A stretch of 64,000 bases of DNA from Acidobacteriota bacterium. Its GTDB lineage: Bacteria > Acidobacteriota > Terriglobia > Terriglobales > Acidobacteriaceae. The stretch covers positions 1 through 64,000 of the forward strand of contig JABDHA010000006.1 of the NCBI GenBank assembly GCA_013285705.1. The letters run 5' to 3'. Of this stretch, positions 53,751 through 61,944 are shown piece by piece. The translations under genes and the position numbers were made by a program. Every line of letters begins with the position of its first letter. Position 1 is the first letter of the stretch. Under the pieces are notes generated by a model. That model made no database searches, was not told where the DNA came from, and saw nothing but the letters and a program-made list of their open reading frames with translations.

Positions 53751-56360
53751 CTATTCGGCGCGAAGAGCCTCCACTGGATTTACCGACGCCGCGCGTCGTG
53801 CCGGCAGAAAACTTGCCGCCAGTGACGCCAGACCGAGCAACACGGAGACGCAAACCAAAGTGACTGCGTCCCATGCTTGAACGCCGAACAGCAGGCTACG
53901 CATCAGCATCGACGTTCCCAGGGAACAAAACAGTCCGATCGTCAGCCCTGCCAAGGTCAGCCATGCTGCTTGTCGAATGACGAGATTGTAGACAGAGCTG
54001 CGCTGTGCCCCAAGCGCCATGCGCACGCCTATCTCGCGCGTTCTCTGGCCTACTGAATAGGCAATCACCCCATAGAGCCCGACCACGCCGAGTATCAATG
54101 CCATCGCTGCGAATCCGCCCACCAGCCATGCAGAAAAGCGGTGCAACAGGGCGGCTTGCGTCACGTCAATTTTCTCGATCATGGTCGCTTCATCGGATAC
54201 ACCCAAATTCAAATTGATCTGATGCAGCGTGCTCACGAGCACCGGCAGGAGTGCGCTCGCATCCTGCGAAGAGCGCACGACCAGAGTGAACGAGTGATCG
54301 CCCGTTTGGTTGATGGGGAAATATTCTGTGGGCGCAATGCCGACATCGAGCGGACCTTCGCGAACGTCCTCGACTACGCCGACAATCTGCCAGACGGATG
54401 GAACTCCGCCCTCATCATCTGCGATGCTCTGGCCAATTGGATCTTGAAAAGGAAAATACTTTCGCGCAAGCGCCTCATTAATCACAGTCACACCGGGCCT
54501 CGAAGCATCATCAGTTTCAGTGAAGTATCGTCCCCTTACTAACGTCGCTTTGAGCGTAGGCAGATAATTCGCGCTTACATGGCGCTCGTTCACCTCGTTA
54601 TGCTCGCCGTGATATGTCCTTCCCACAATTCTGATTCCATCGGTGGGGCAGTTGCACCCGACCGGAAGCCTGCTCGTCAGTCCTGCCGATTCGACACCCG
54701 GCAAGCTTGTGGCACGTCGCACAACTTCACGGTAAAGCTCGATCGTCTGCTCGCTCGTCGGATAAATCGTGCCGGGTACGGCGACTTCTGTGGTTGCAAG
54801 ATGATTTGCGTCAAATCCGAGAGGCACGTGCAGAAGGCGATAAAAGCTCCGTCCCAACAATCCCGCACCTGCAAGAAGCACGACTGCAATTGCAAGTTCA
54901 AAGACGACCAGATTCGCACCCAGCCTGCGCCAGATCTGGCTGGCTGCACCGCGACCGCCGTCCGGCAATCCGGCGCGTATTCGCTGAAATGAAAGCCGCA
55001 ACATCGGCGTGATTGCCAGCAGCAGTGCCGCCAGCGCGGCAACCGCGACAGCAAATCCTGCGGTGTGCGCGTTCAACCCAACCCCACCAAGGAACGGCAT
55101 ACCTGACGCCATATCTTTAGGAACCAGTCGAACCAGGAGCCTCATGAGGGCAGCGGCAACAATGATGCCTGCCCCGCTGCCGAGCACCGCAAGAAACAAC
55201 CCTTCGGTTGCGAATTGTTTTACTAATCGTGCTGGCGTTGCGCCGAGCGCGCCACGTACCGCAATCTCGCGCCTGCGATTTTCTGCGCGCGCCAGAACAA
55301 GGCTGCTCACATTGACGCATGCAATCAACAACAGCAGTCCCGCTCCGCTGAGTAACGTCAGCAAAATGGGCCGCACATCGCCAACCACTACCTCCGAGAA
55401 AGGAGTGACACTCGCGTTCAGATCATGTCCGGTGATGGCATATTGCCGTTGGAGTTGTTTAGAAATCGACCTCATTTCAGCCCGCGCTGATTGCACCGTC
55501 ACACCGTCGCGTAGCCTTCCAATTCCAAAAAAGTTGTAGAAAGTCCGCGAATGCTCGTGCGGACTCAACACATTGATGGGAACCCAGAACTCGGCGTTGC
55601 CGCTCAGCGCGAAGGAAAACGACCGCGGCAGCACGCCGATAACCGTATAGGGCTGATTATCCAGGTCTACGGTTCGCCCAACCACATCGGGCCGCGCGCC
55701 TAACCGACCAGCCCACGCCCCATAACTCAGGATCACGACATTGGGCCCGCCTGGCCGATCTTCACCGGAGTTGAAGTCTCGCCCCAAGATAGGCTGTACG
55801 CCAAGAGTGCGAAAAAATCCGCCGCTCACCCGTTCGCCCTGCACCGGCTCCGCGCCTGAGCTGGTGCGCAGAAGATAGCCGCTTCCTGTATAGATATCGA
55901 GCGAGCTGAACGACTTGTTCTGAGCCTGCCAGTCAAGAAAATCAGGATACGAAAGCGGCCAGCCCGGCAACTCGGTGTCGCTCTCGTTTACAGACATGAT
56001 CCGGCCAGGATTCGCGTACGGCAGCGGTTCCAGCAGCGCAGCATCGACAAATGCAAAGATAGCGACGCCCGTGCCAATGCCGAGAGCGAGCACGAGAATG
56101 GCAACGGTGGCAAAGCCCGGATTTCTAGCGAGCTGACGAATCGCGAATTTGATATCGCGGAGCAGATTGTCGAACCAAACCATGCGGCTTCTGAGATAGA
56201 AGCGTTCTTGCGCCGTCTGCACATTGCCGAACTCGACTTTTGCTCTGCGCCGCGCTTCCTCTTCGCTTAAGCCTTCACTCTCTAATTCATCCGCTTCGAG
56301 TTCGAGATGCGCTTTGATCTCCTCGGCAAAATCGTCTGTGCTGCGTCTGCGTCTGAACAT
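53751..56360 (-). CDS. ADOP-type orphan permease, PadR-linked
   Basis: An 869-residue ADOP permease with the cytosolic prefix domain (residues about 1-55; DDFAEEIKAHLELEADELES, LSEEEARRRAKVEFGN), one helix (PGFATVAILVLALGIGTGVA), MacB-like periplasmic domain, FtsX block, second periplasmic domain and terminal FtsX block ending PARRAASVNPVEALRAE. The DCCV cysteine pair of the 4-12 kb group is absent (VNESDTELPGWPLSYPDF instead), so it is a different subfamily. It starts three bases after the padR stop, with GGAGG at the end of padR as its ribosome-binding site. No ATPase is nearby. Confidence 0.93.
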   Translation of the reverse strand: MFRRRRSTDDFAEEIKAHLELEADELESEGLSEEEARRRAKVEFGNVQTAQERFYLRSRMVWFDNLLRDIKFAIRQLARNPGFATVAILVLALGIGTGVAIFAFVDAALLEPLPYANPGRIMSVNESDTELPGWPLSYPDFLDWQAQNKSFSSLDIYTGSGYLLRTSSGAEPVQGERVSGGFFRTLGVQPILGRDFNSGEDRPGGPNVVILSYGAWAGRLGARPDVVGRTVDLDNQPYTVIGVLPRSFSFALSGNAEFWVPINVLSPHEHSRTFYNFFGIGRLRDGVTVQSARAEMRSISKQLQRQYAITGHDLNASVTPFSEVVVGDVRPILLTLLSGAGLLLLIACVNVSSLVLARAENRRREIAVRGALGATPARLVKQFATEGLFLAVLGSGAGIIVAAALMRLLVRLVPKDMASGMPFLGGVGLNAHTAGFAVAVAALAALLLAITPMLRLSFQRIRAGLPDGGRGAASQIWRRLGANLVVFELAIAVVLLAGAGLLGRSFYRLLHVPLGFDANHLATTEVAVPGTIYPTSEQTIELYREVVRRATSLPGVESAGLTSRLPVGCNCPTDGIRIVGRTYHGEHNEVNERHVSANYLPTLKATLVRGRYFTETDDASRPGVTVINEALARKYFPFQDPIGQSIADDEGGVPSVWQIVGVVEDVREGPLDVGIAPTEYFPINQTGDHSFTLVVRSSQDASALLPVLVSTLHQINLNLGVSDEATMIEKIDVTQAALLHRFSAWLVGGFAAMALILGVVGLYGVIAYSVGQRTREIGVRMALGAQRSSVYNLVIRQAAWLTLAGLTIGLFCSLGTSMLMRSLLFGVQAWDAVTLVCVSVLLGLASLAASFLPARRAASVNPVEALRAE

Positions 56361-56363
56361 GAC

Positions 56364-56729
56364 TTAGACCTCCTCGCTGCTCGGTCCCCCATCCAGGATC
56401 AGTCCCATCGCTCGCGTCAATCGCTGCCATTCGGTGGTTTTTTCTACAAGCTGCTGGCGTCCTTTAGGTGTCAATGAATAAAAGCGCGCCTTGCGATTGT
56501 TCTCGCTCACGCCCCACTTGGCGCTGATCCATTTCTTGTCTTCAAGCCGCTGCAGCGCAAGATAGAGCGAACCATGATCGACAAAAAAGACCTCTTCCGA
56601 CTGGCGGAGTATGCAGCGCGCTATACCTTGTCCGTGACGCGCACCGAGTACCAGGGTTTTCAGAATGAGCAGGTCAAGCGTGCCCTGCAATAGAGCAATG
56701 CGATCTTCGGAATTATTTTGGGAAGGCAT
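56364..56729 (-). CDS. PadR-family transcriptional regulator (acidobacterial ADOP-associated type)
   Basis: A 121-residue winged-helix repressor: [57 protein letters not shown]. It is closely related to the 9480 PadR. The ORF track begins 22 codons earlier, but ATG 56729 (MPSQNNSED) lies eight bases after a -10 box, in the same leaderless layout as the other padR, and no ribosome-binding site precedes either start. It is in an operon with the ADOP gene three bases downstream, which it presumably represses. Confidence 0.93.
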   Translation of the reverse strand: MPSQNNSEDRIALLQGTLDLLILKTLVLGARHGQGIARCILRQSEEVFFVDHGSLYLALQRLEDKKWISAKWGVSENNRKARFYSLTPKGRQQLVEKTTEWQRLTRAMGLILDGGPSSEEV

Positions 56730-56767
56730 CCGACCCAAGAATGGCATAGCCTCGGGTCGGATGTCAA
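56727..56767 (-). promoter_or_regulatory. Leaderless padR promoter covered by an inverted repeat
   Basis: On the minus strand TTGACA (56767-56762), an 18-base spacer and CATTCT (56743-56738) precede the ATG at 56729 by eight bases. Ten-base arms CATCCGACCC (56754-56763 complement) and GGGTCGGATG (56727-56736 complement) span the promoter, and the ATG is the end of one arm. Compared with the 9445-9484 repeat, the shared arm is CATYCGACCY with 16-17 bases between arms. Confidence 0.7.
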
Positions 56768-57119
56768 CAGGAATATACGAGCCCTGAATGGTCACCGTAT
56801 GATGTTGCCGTTTGCGTTGCTCGGGTCAACGCTCGACTGGACCGTGGCGCGCGGCCGGAAGCTTTCTTTCCAGGTAACGTAGAACTCCTGTGCGCATAGA
56901 GTCTGATTGCTGGCAACTGAATATGAGAAGACGCCGACATGGCAGATGCGGCGAGAAGTTCAATCGACGAATCAATCGCAAAACGAAAGTCATTGGAGGC
57001 TTCCCTCCAGCGAATTCGCGAGAGGAAAATATGTGGCGGTCATGGCTGAATGTATATATAAATTGCAGAGGCTTCCGTATCTTTGAAAGTCGAGACCCAA
57101 GGGCCGAATAAGTTCCAAA
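56768..57119. other. Intergenic region between divergent padR and FG-GAP gene
   Basis: About 350 bases with no credible gene. A TATATATAAATT stretch about 65 bases before the FG-GAP start could be an AT-rich promoter element. Otherwise nothing was recognised. Confidence 0.4.
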
Positions 57120-60100
57120 ATGAAGAAAACTTATTGCTTTGTATTGCTTTTGCTGACTGTCGTGGTTTGTGTGACATTCGCTGCGCCTGCCGAATCATTT
57201 CGTAATCCGGTGCGAATCCCTACAGATTCTGACCCTGTCGGCGTGTTTGTCGTAGACCTTAACCATGACGGACTCCCTGATATTTTGTGGGGCGGCTACG
57301 GCGCCACAACTTCGAGCCCAGGCATCCTACATACGCTGCTTGCACAGTCATCTGGAGGTTACCTGCCGGGTCCAACGATGACGATGCCTGCAAATGTCAG
57401 CTCAGTCTGCGTTCCAGCGGATGAAACCGGCGACGGCATAGTTGATATCGTTTGTCCATCGGCCTACCAATTCAGCGCAAGTATCTACACGTTTCCGGGA
57501 AAAGGAGATGGTTCCTTCGGGTCCCCTATCATCACGCAAATCCCGAGCCTTCCCAATAATGGCGCCTGGGTTTCACTAGTTTTTCTCCCTGTGACGGATC
57601 TGAACGGGGACGGCATTGCTGATCTGCTCGTGGCCGATGCGCAAACACAATCCGGGTATGTAATGCTCGGGGATGGCCATGGCAGTTTCACCAAGTCCTC
57701 CAGCATCACCAATATTTACGGTGTGCCCCAGGTTATGGACATTAATAGTGACGGCAACGTCGATCTCTTGTTCGCAAATGGTGGTATTTGGCTCGGCAAG
57801 GGAGATGGCACCTTCACGCAATCACCATTCGTCCCAAGTTTTCCCTTCACTAGCCGCTGCGTTTTTCATGATATGGATAATGACGGGAAACCCGACGCAG
57901 TCTGTGGCTTACAGGAAACAGTCACTGGCGACATCATCGGTGGCACCCAGTTATTGATCTTCCACGGCAACGGTGACGGCAGTTTCGCTCCAACACCGAT
58001 CAAGACCATCACTTACGGAGACCACAGTAACGAATTCAACGGGTTTGGGACGTTCCAATTTCCCATTTTCGTCCAAGACATAAATGGCGATGGAACGCCT
58101 GATATTCTTGCTTATTCTGGAGACGGACTCGCTGTAATTCTTAACCGCGGCGGGCTCCAATTCGATGATCCTACCCACTACGCAACCGGCAACTTTCCGT
58201 GGACAATTGTAGCGGGGGTCAATGCGTACACAATGCAACTTGCTGATATCGACAATGATGGTTTTCCCGATCTTGTCAGTACCGGTCCGAATGGGATCTA
58301 CATCAGCAATAATCAAAAAGATGGGACCTTTAACGCGGCTCCAGCCTATGAAGTCACCCAAGTAATTGGTTACCAGACAGTAGCGGATTTCAACGAAGAT
58401 GGCATCCCTGACATTGCCGCAACAGGAGATCAGTCCATTGAAATAAACATCGGCAAAGGGGATGGAACTTTTCAGGCACGCGTTGCTCTTCCTTCCTCAG
58501 GAATCGACTTCAGCACTCCGCTGTCCACAACCAACGCACGTATTCTCCATGGCGACTTCAATGGCGACCATCATCAGGACATTCTCGCTATCGGCTCTTC
58601 GGCAACCTACCAGTACGACAGCTATGTCCTGTTCGGCGACGGGACCGGTTCTTTCTCCAGTCCGCAACTAGTCCCCAACACTTCCAGCAATTTCTCGATC
58701 TATGATTCGCGGGTAGCTCTCGATATCAATCACGATGGACGGGATGACCTCTTCAGTAACGACTACAGCCATCTATACGTTTATCTATCCAATGGAGATG
58801 GCACTTTCACGACTACCACGACAACTGTGAGCCCTAATTCAAGTCAAGATCAGAATGGAGTCCATTCCATACCTGCTCTTGCTGATTTCGATCACGACGG
58901 CAAACTCGACGCCGTTTGGGCTGCGGGAGCAAACGTTACAATTTGCAAGGGGCATGGGGACGGCACCTTTGATGCCAACGCTGTCACGGTACCCATTCCA
59001 ACCAGTGTTTTCAGCAGTTGGATCGGAGCAGATGTAACCACCGGAGATTTCGATGGCGACGGGAATCAGGATTTCGCCTTGCTTCTCGAACAACAGAACC
59101 CGCTTCTTGTTTTGCCAGGTGCAGCTATCTCAGCAGCGTTCGTTTTCTATGGTGACGGTCATGGGAATTTCACCCCAGGCACCTTGGCTGGAACATTTAA
59201 CCGTGTTTACACTGAAATTTATGCAGCGGACCTGAGCAATCAGGGACTGGAAGACTTAATTCTCAAAACAGGCGGCGGTTTTTTTGAGGCTTACGCCGTG
59301 GGTATTGTCAACAGCCTTCCTAAGCGCACCTTCGATTCCGAGGTCAATTACGTCGCTGGAAGCGGAATTTCGGACCTCTCTATCGCCGATCTCAATCACG
59401 ATGGCTTCCTCGACCTGGTTTTTTCTAATGGTGATTACAATATCCGAGCCAGTTCAGTTACTGTCTTGATGAACCAAGGCAATCCGCCCGTTACTGGGAC
59501 ATTAACCATCACCCCCGAGCCCTCAGAGTACGGTCAGCCGCTCACTTTCGATGCCACGCTTGTCCCATCTTCCTTCACTCCGGTCACCGGAACGATGACA
59601 TTCACGCTCGATGGCACGTCTCTCGGTTCAGCCCCCATTTCAGACAATAAGGCTTCGTTTTCGGTCTCCACATCTGTACTGCCCGGAACACATAGCCTTA
59701 CAGCATCCTGGCCTGGGAACGCGATTTATTCAGCGGTGACCCTCTCTGCAACCCATCACGTCGAGCCTATTCCCAGTTCCATAACCCTTTCCAGCAGCCT
59801 CAACCCTGCCCCGCTCGACGGAAACATAACCTTCACCGCTTCCATTTCGCCTGCTGTTGTGGGTGTCGATAGCTCAGGCACTGTTACCTTCTTCGATGGA
59901 CAGACCCAGCTGAGTGCACCTGTCTCCATTGCTACTGGGCAGCCAGCTACCATCACCACGTCCAACCTCGGCGTCGGCTCTCACTCGATAACTGCGGTTT
60001 ACTCGGGAAACTCCCAGGTTCAAGGGAGCACGTCATCGGTACTCACGGAATCCGTGGTTTTCTTCGTCGGCGGTTTTTCCATCCAAAGCACTCCGACTAC

Positions 60101-60587
60101 CGCGACCGTCACCGCCGGCCAATCCGCCACATTCCAACTCGCCATCACGGCCTCTGGTGGCTTTAGTGCGCCGCTATCTTTCTCATGTTCTGGCCTTCCA
60201 GCTCAGGCCACTTGCGTTTTCAGCCCCTCCACGCTTTCGATGGGCCAAGGACAAGTGGCTCTGAGTATTCATACCGTCGGCTCTACGCAATCCGCCTCTT
60301 TGATTCAGTCTCCCAGTCTGACCACTACTGGCGCTACGGCCATTCTTGCCGGACTCGTGTTTTGTTTTCTGCCCTCGGCCTCACGTCGGAAACGCTTTGT
60401 GAGCTTTCTTGTTCTTGCTATCTTCGGCTTCGTCACGCTTATAACCACGAGCTGCGGCGGCGGCTCCGGCCATGGAACCACAGGTTCTACCTCGCCTGTT
60501 AGTTACCAGGTGTCCGTCACAGCACAGACCACCGAGCCGTCGCAAAACATTTCCCACTCTTCCGTCATTACGCTAACGGTTCAATAG
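57120..60587 (+). CDS. Large surface protein: FG-GAP propeller repeats, Ig-like repeats and C-terminal anchor
   Basis: An 1155-residue exported protein. After the signal peptide (MKKTYCFVLLLLTVVVCVTF) come about fourteen FG-GAP/VCBS-type calcium-loop motifs over residues 40-790, for example VDLNHDGLPDILW, TDLNGDGIADLLV, ADFNEDGIPDIAA and ADLNHDGFLDLVF. Two Ig-like repeats follow (about 797-985; TLTITPEPSEYGQPLTFDAT, SITLSSSLNPAPLDGNITFT), then a third beta domain (ATVTAGQSATFQLAITASGG). Near the end are two hydrophobic helices with a basic break (PSASRRKRFVSFLVLAIFGF) and a GGGSGHG segment, the usual C-terminal module of such acidobacterial proteins. Likely cell-surface or extracellular adhesion or binding; ligand unknown. 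Confidence 0.88.
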   Translation: MKKTYCFVLLLLTVVVCVTFAAPAESFRNPVRIPTDSDPVGVFVVDLNHDGLPDILWGGYGATTSSPGILHTLLAQSSGGYLPGPTMTMPANVSSVCVPADETGDGIVDIVCPSAYQFSASIYTFPGKGDGSFGSPIITQIPSLPNNGAWVSLVFLPVTDLNGDGIADLLVADAQTQSGYVMLGDGHGSFTKSSSITNIYGVPQVMDINSDGNVDLLFANGGIWLGKGDGTFTQSPFVPSFPFTSRCVFHDMDNDGKPDAVCGLQETVTGDIIGGTQLLIFHGNGDGSFAPTPIKTITYGDHSNEFNGFGTFQFPIFVQDINGDGTPDILAYSGDGLAVILNRGGLQFDDPTHYATGNFPWTIVAGVNAYTMQLADIDNDGFPDLVSTGPNGIYISNNQKDGTFNAAPAYEVTQVIGYQTVADFNEDGIPDIAATGDQSIEINIGKGDGTFQARVALPSSGIDFSTPLSTTNARILHGDFNGDHHQDILAIGSSATYQYDSYVLFGDGTGSFSSPQLVPNTSSNFSIYDSRVALDINHDGRDDLFSNDYSHLYVYLSNGDGTFTTTTTTVSPNSSQDQNGVHSIPALADFDHDGKLDAVWAAGANVTICKGHGDGTFDANAVTVPIPTSVFSSWIGADVTTGDFDGDGNQDFALLLEQQNPLLVLPGAAISAAFVFYGDGHGNFTPGTLAGTFNRVYTEIYAADLSNQGLEDLILKTGGGFFEAYAVGIVNSLPKRTFDSEVNYVAGSGISDLSIADLNHDGFLDLVFSNGDYNIRASSVTVLMNQGNPPVTGTLTITPEPSEYGQPLTFDATLVPSSFTPVTGTMTFTLDGTSLGSAPISDNKASFSVSTSVLPGTHSLTASWPGNAIYSAVTLSATHHVEPIPSSITLSSSLNPAPLDGNITFTASISPAVVGVDSSGTVTFFDGQTQLSAPVSIATGQPATITTSNLGVGSHSITAVYSGNSQVQGSTSSVLTESVVFFVGGFSIQSTPTTATVTAGQSATFQLAITASGGFSAPLSFSCSGLPAQATCVFSPSTLSMGQGQVALSIHTVGSTQSASLIQSPSLTTTGATAILAGLVFCFLPSASRRKRFVSFLVLAIFGFVTLITTSCGGGSGHGTTGSTSPVSYQVSVTAQTTEPSQNISHSSVITLTVQ

Positions 60588-61050
60588 CGAACTCGGCCGG
60601 TCCGGCGGTCGCACTTTACGCTTTAGGCCGCTGGATCGTCGGCAATGCTGCTGGTATGTTCGACTTCCACCCATTCGGAGTTGCAGAAGTCAGGAGACAG
60701 GACGAACACAATATATCTGCATTCATCGATTGCTCTTTGTCCCTGCTGCTATGACTGAGGAAGACCTCATAAGAGGACGCGGCCATTGGAGCATCTTACC
60801 GCCGGGCATTGCGATTCACGATCTCAATTTTGTCGATCAGTTAAGTGGGCGCCGATGGAACGTAGTCGCGCGGTTGAAATCAAATCCCCCTCGTTCCCAT
60901 ACGTTCGCTTCCGGACACGTCGGTCCACCATCGGACAGAGATTTTCATTCTCGAAGGACGCTGACTCCTGTTTTCAATGAGTTACAACCTCGCAAGACTG
61001 GCCCTTCATGTGAAGATGCCACAGGAGTAGTCACTGAGGACCTTCAACCA
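60588..61050. other. Intergenic region upstream of the alpha/beta hydrolase
   Basis: About 460 bases. An open frame in phase with the hydrolase runs back to 60730, but its translation lacks a recognisable domain and the signal peptide begins at 61051, so it is treated as non-coding. No repeat or RNA gene was recognised. Confidence 0.5.
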
Positions 61051-61908
61051 ATGCGCGCTCTTGTCCATCTCTCGCTGTTCTTGCTATTTGTCTCGCCTCT
61101 TCTCAACGCCCAGTCTGACGTTCCATACGGATCAAACGCCGCAGTAGGCCACTATGTCCAGACACCCGATGCCAAAATTTATTATGAGCGGTATGGTACC
61201 GGCGGTCGCCCGCTTGTGCTGCTGCATGGCGGCGAATATGGCTATATCGACGAATTCGCCGATCTCATCCGCGAAATGAGCAAGAGCCGTACCGTTATCG
61301 CCATCGCCACCCGCGGCTACGGCAAATCGGAACGCGGCAAAGTTCCACTATCTCATCGTCAATTTGCCCTCGACGCGTGGGCAGTGATCGAGGAAGTATT
61401 CAAAGATGACGAAAAAGTAGATGTACTCGGCTTCAGCGAAGGCGCCATCACATCCTACCTGCTTGCCTCCGCACATACTGAGCGCATCAACAGGCTGATC
61501 GCGATCGGAGGCTCAAAAGGTACTTATGATCAGGCATTGCAGGCCCTTGAAGCCGATCCATTAACGCCGGAGCTTATGCAGAAGCAGGTTCCTGACTTAG
61601 TGGCCAAACGCAAAGCCATCATGCCCGACCCTAGCCAATGGGAGCCGCTGATTCGAGAACTGGACCTGATGTATCACGCTCCTTATTACGTCAAGCAGGA
61701 TGAGATTCGTGCTATCAAAAGTCCCACTTTGATCATGGCTGGGGATCACGATTTCTATAACAACTTGGACGGACTCGTCGAAACATTTCGGCTTTTACCC
61801 AAAGGACAGCTAGCATTGATTCCCGGATGCGGGCATGTCGTCCTCGACTGTAAACCGGCGCTTGTTATTTCAATCGTCACCACTTTCCTGGACGAATCGC
61901 AAAAGTGA
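61051..61908 (+). CDS. Exported alpha/beta hydrolase
   Basis: A 285-residue alpha/beta hydrolase with signal peptide MRALVHLSLFLLFVSPLLNA. The oxyanion region is PLVLLHGGEYGYIDEF, the nucleophile elbow GFSEGA carries Ser129, and the acid and base are likely in MAGDHDFYNN and IPGCGHVVLD. ATRGYGKSERG is the usual strand-4 loop. The ORF track begins 107 codons earlier; the ATG at 61051 starts the signal peptide and has GAGGA upstream. The substrate is unknown: esterase, lactonase or haloperoxidase-like activity is possible. It converges with the partial ADOP gene. Confidence 0.88.
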   Translation: MRALVHLSLFLLFVSPLLNAQSDVPYGSNAAVGHYVQTPDAKIYYERYGTGGRPLVLLHGGEYGYIDEFADLIREMSKSRTVIAIATRGYGKSERGKVPLSHRQFALDAWAVIEEVFKDDEKVDVLGFSEGAITSYLLASAHTERINRLIAIGGSKGTYDQALQALEADPLTPELMQKQVPDLVAKRKAIMPDPSQWEPLIRELDLMYHAPYYVKQDEIRAIKSPTLIMAGDHDFYNNLDGLVETFRLLPKGQLALIPGCGHVVLDCKPALVISIVTTFLDESQK

Positions 61909-61944
61909 GCGAGGCCTCCCAACTAAGTGACCCAGTTCGAGGAG

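Noticed and set aside
60730-61050. 107-residue N-terminal extension of the alpha/beta hydrolase
   Set aside because: The translation has no domain or signal, while a normal signal peptide and a ribosome-binding site are found at 61051.
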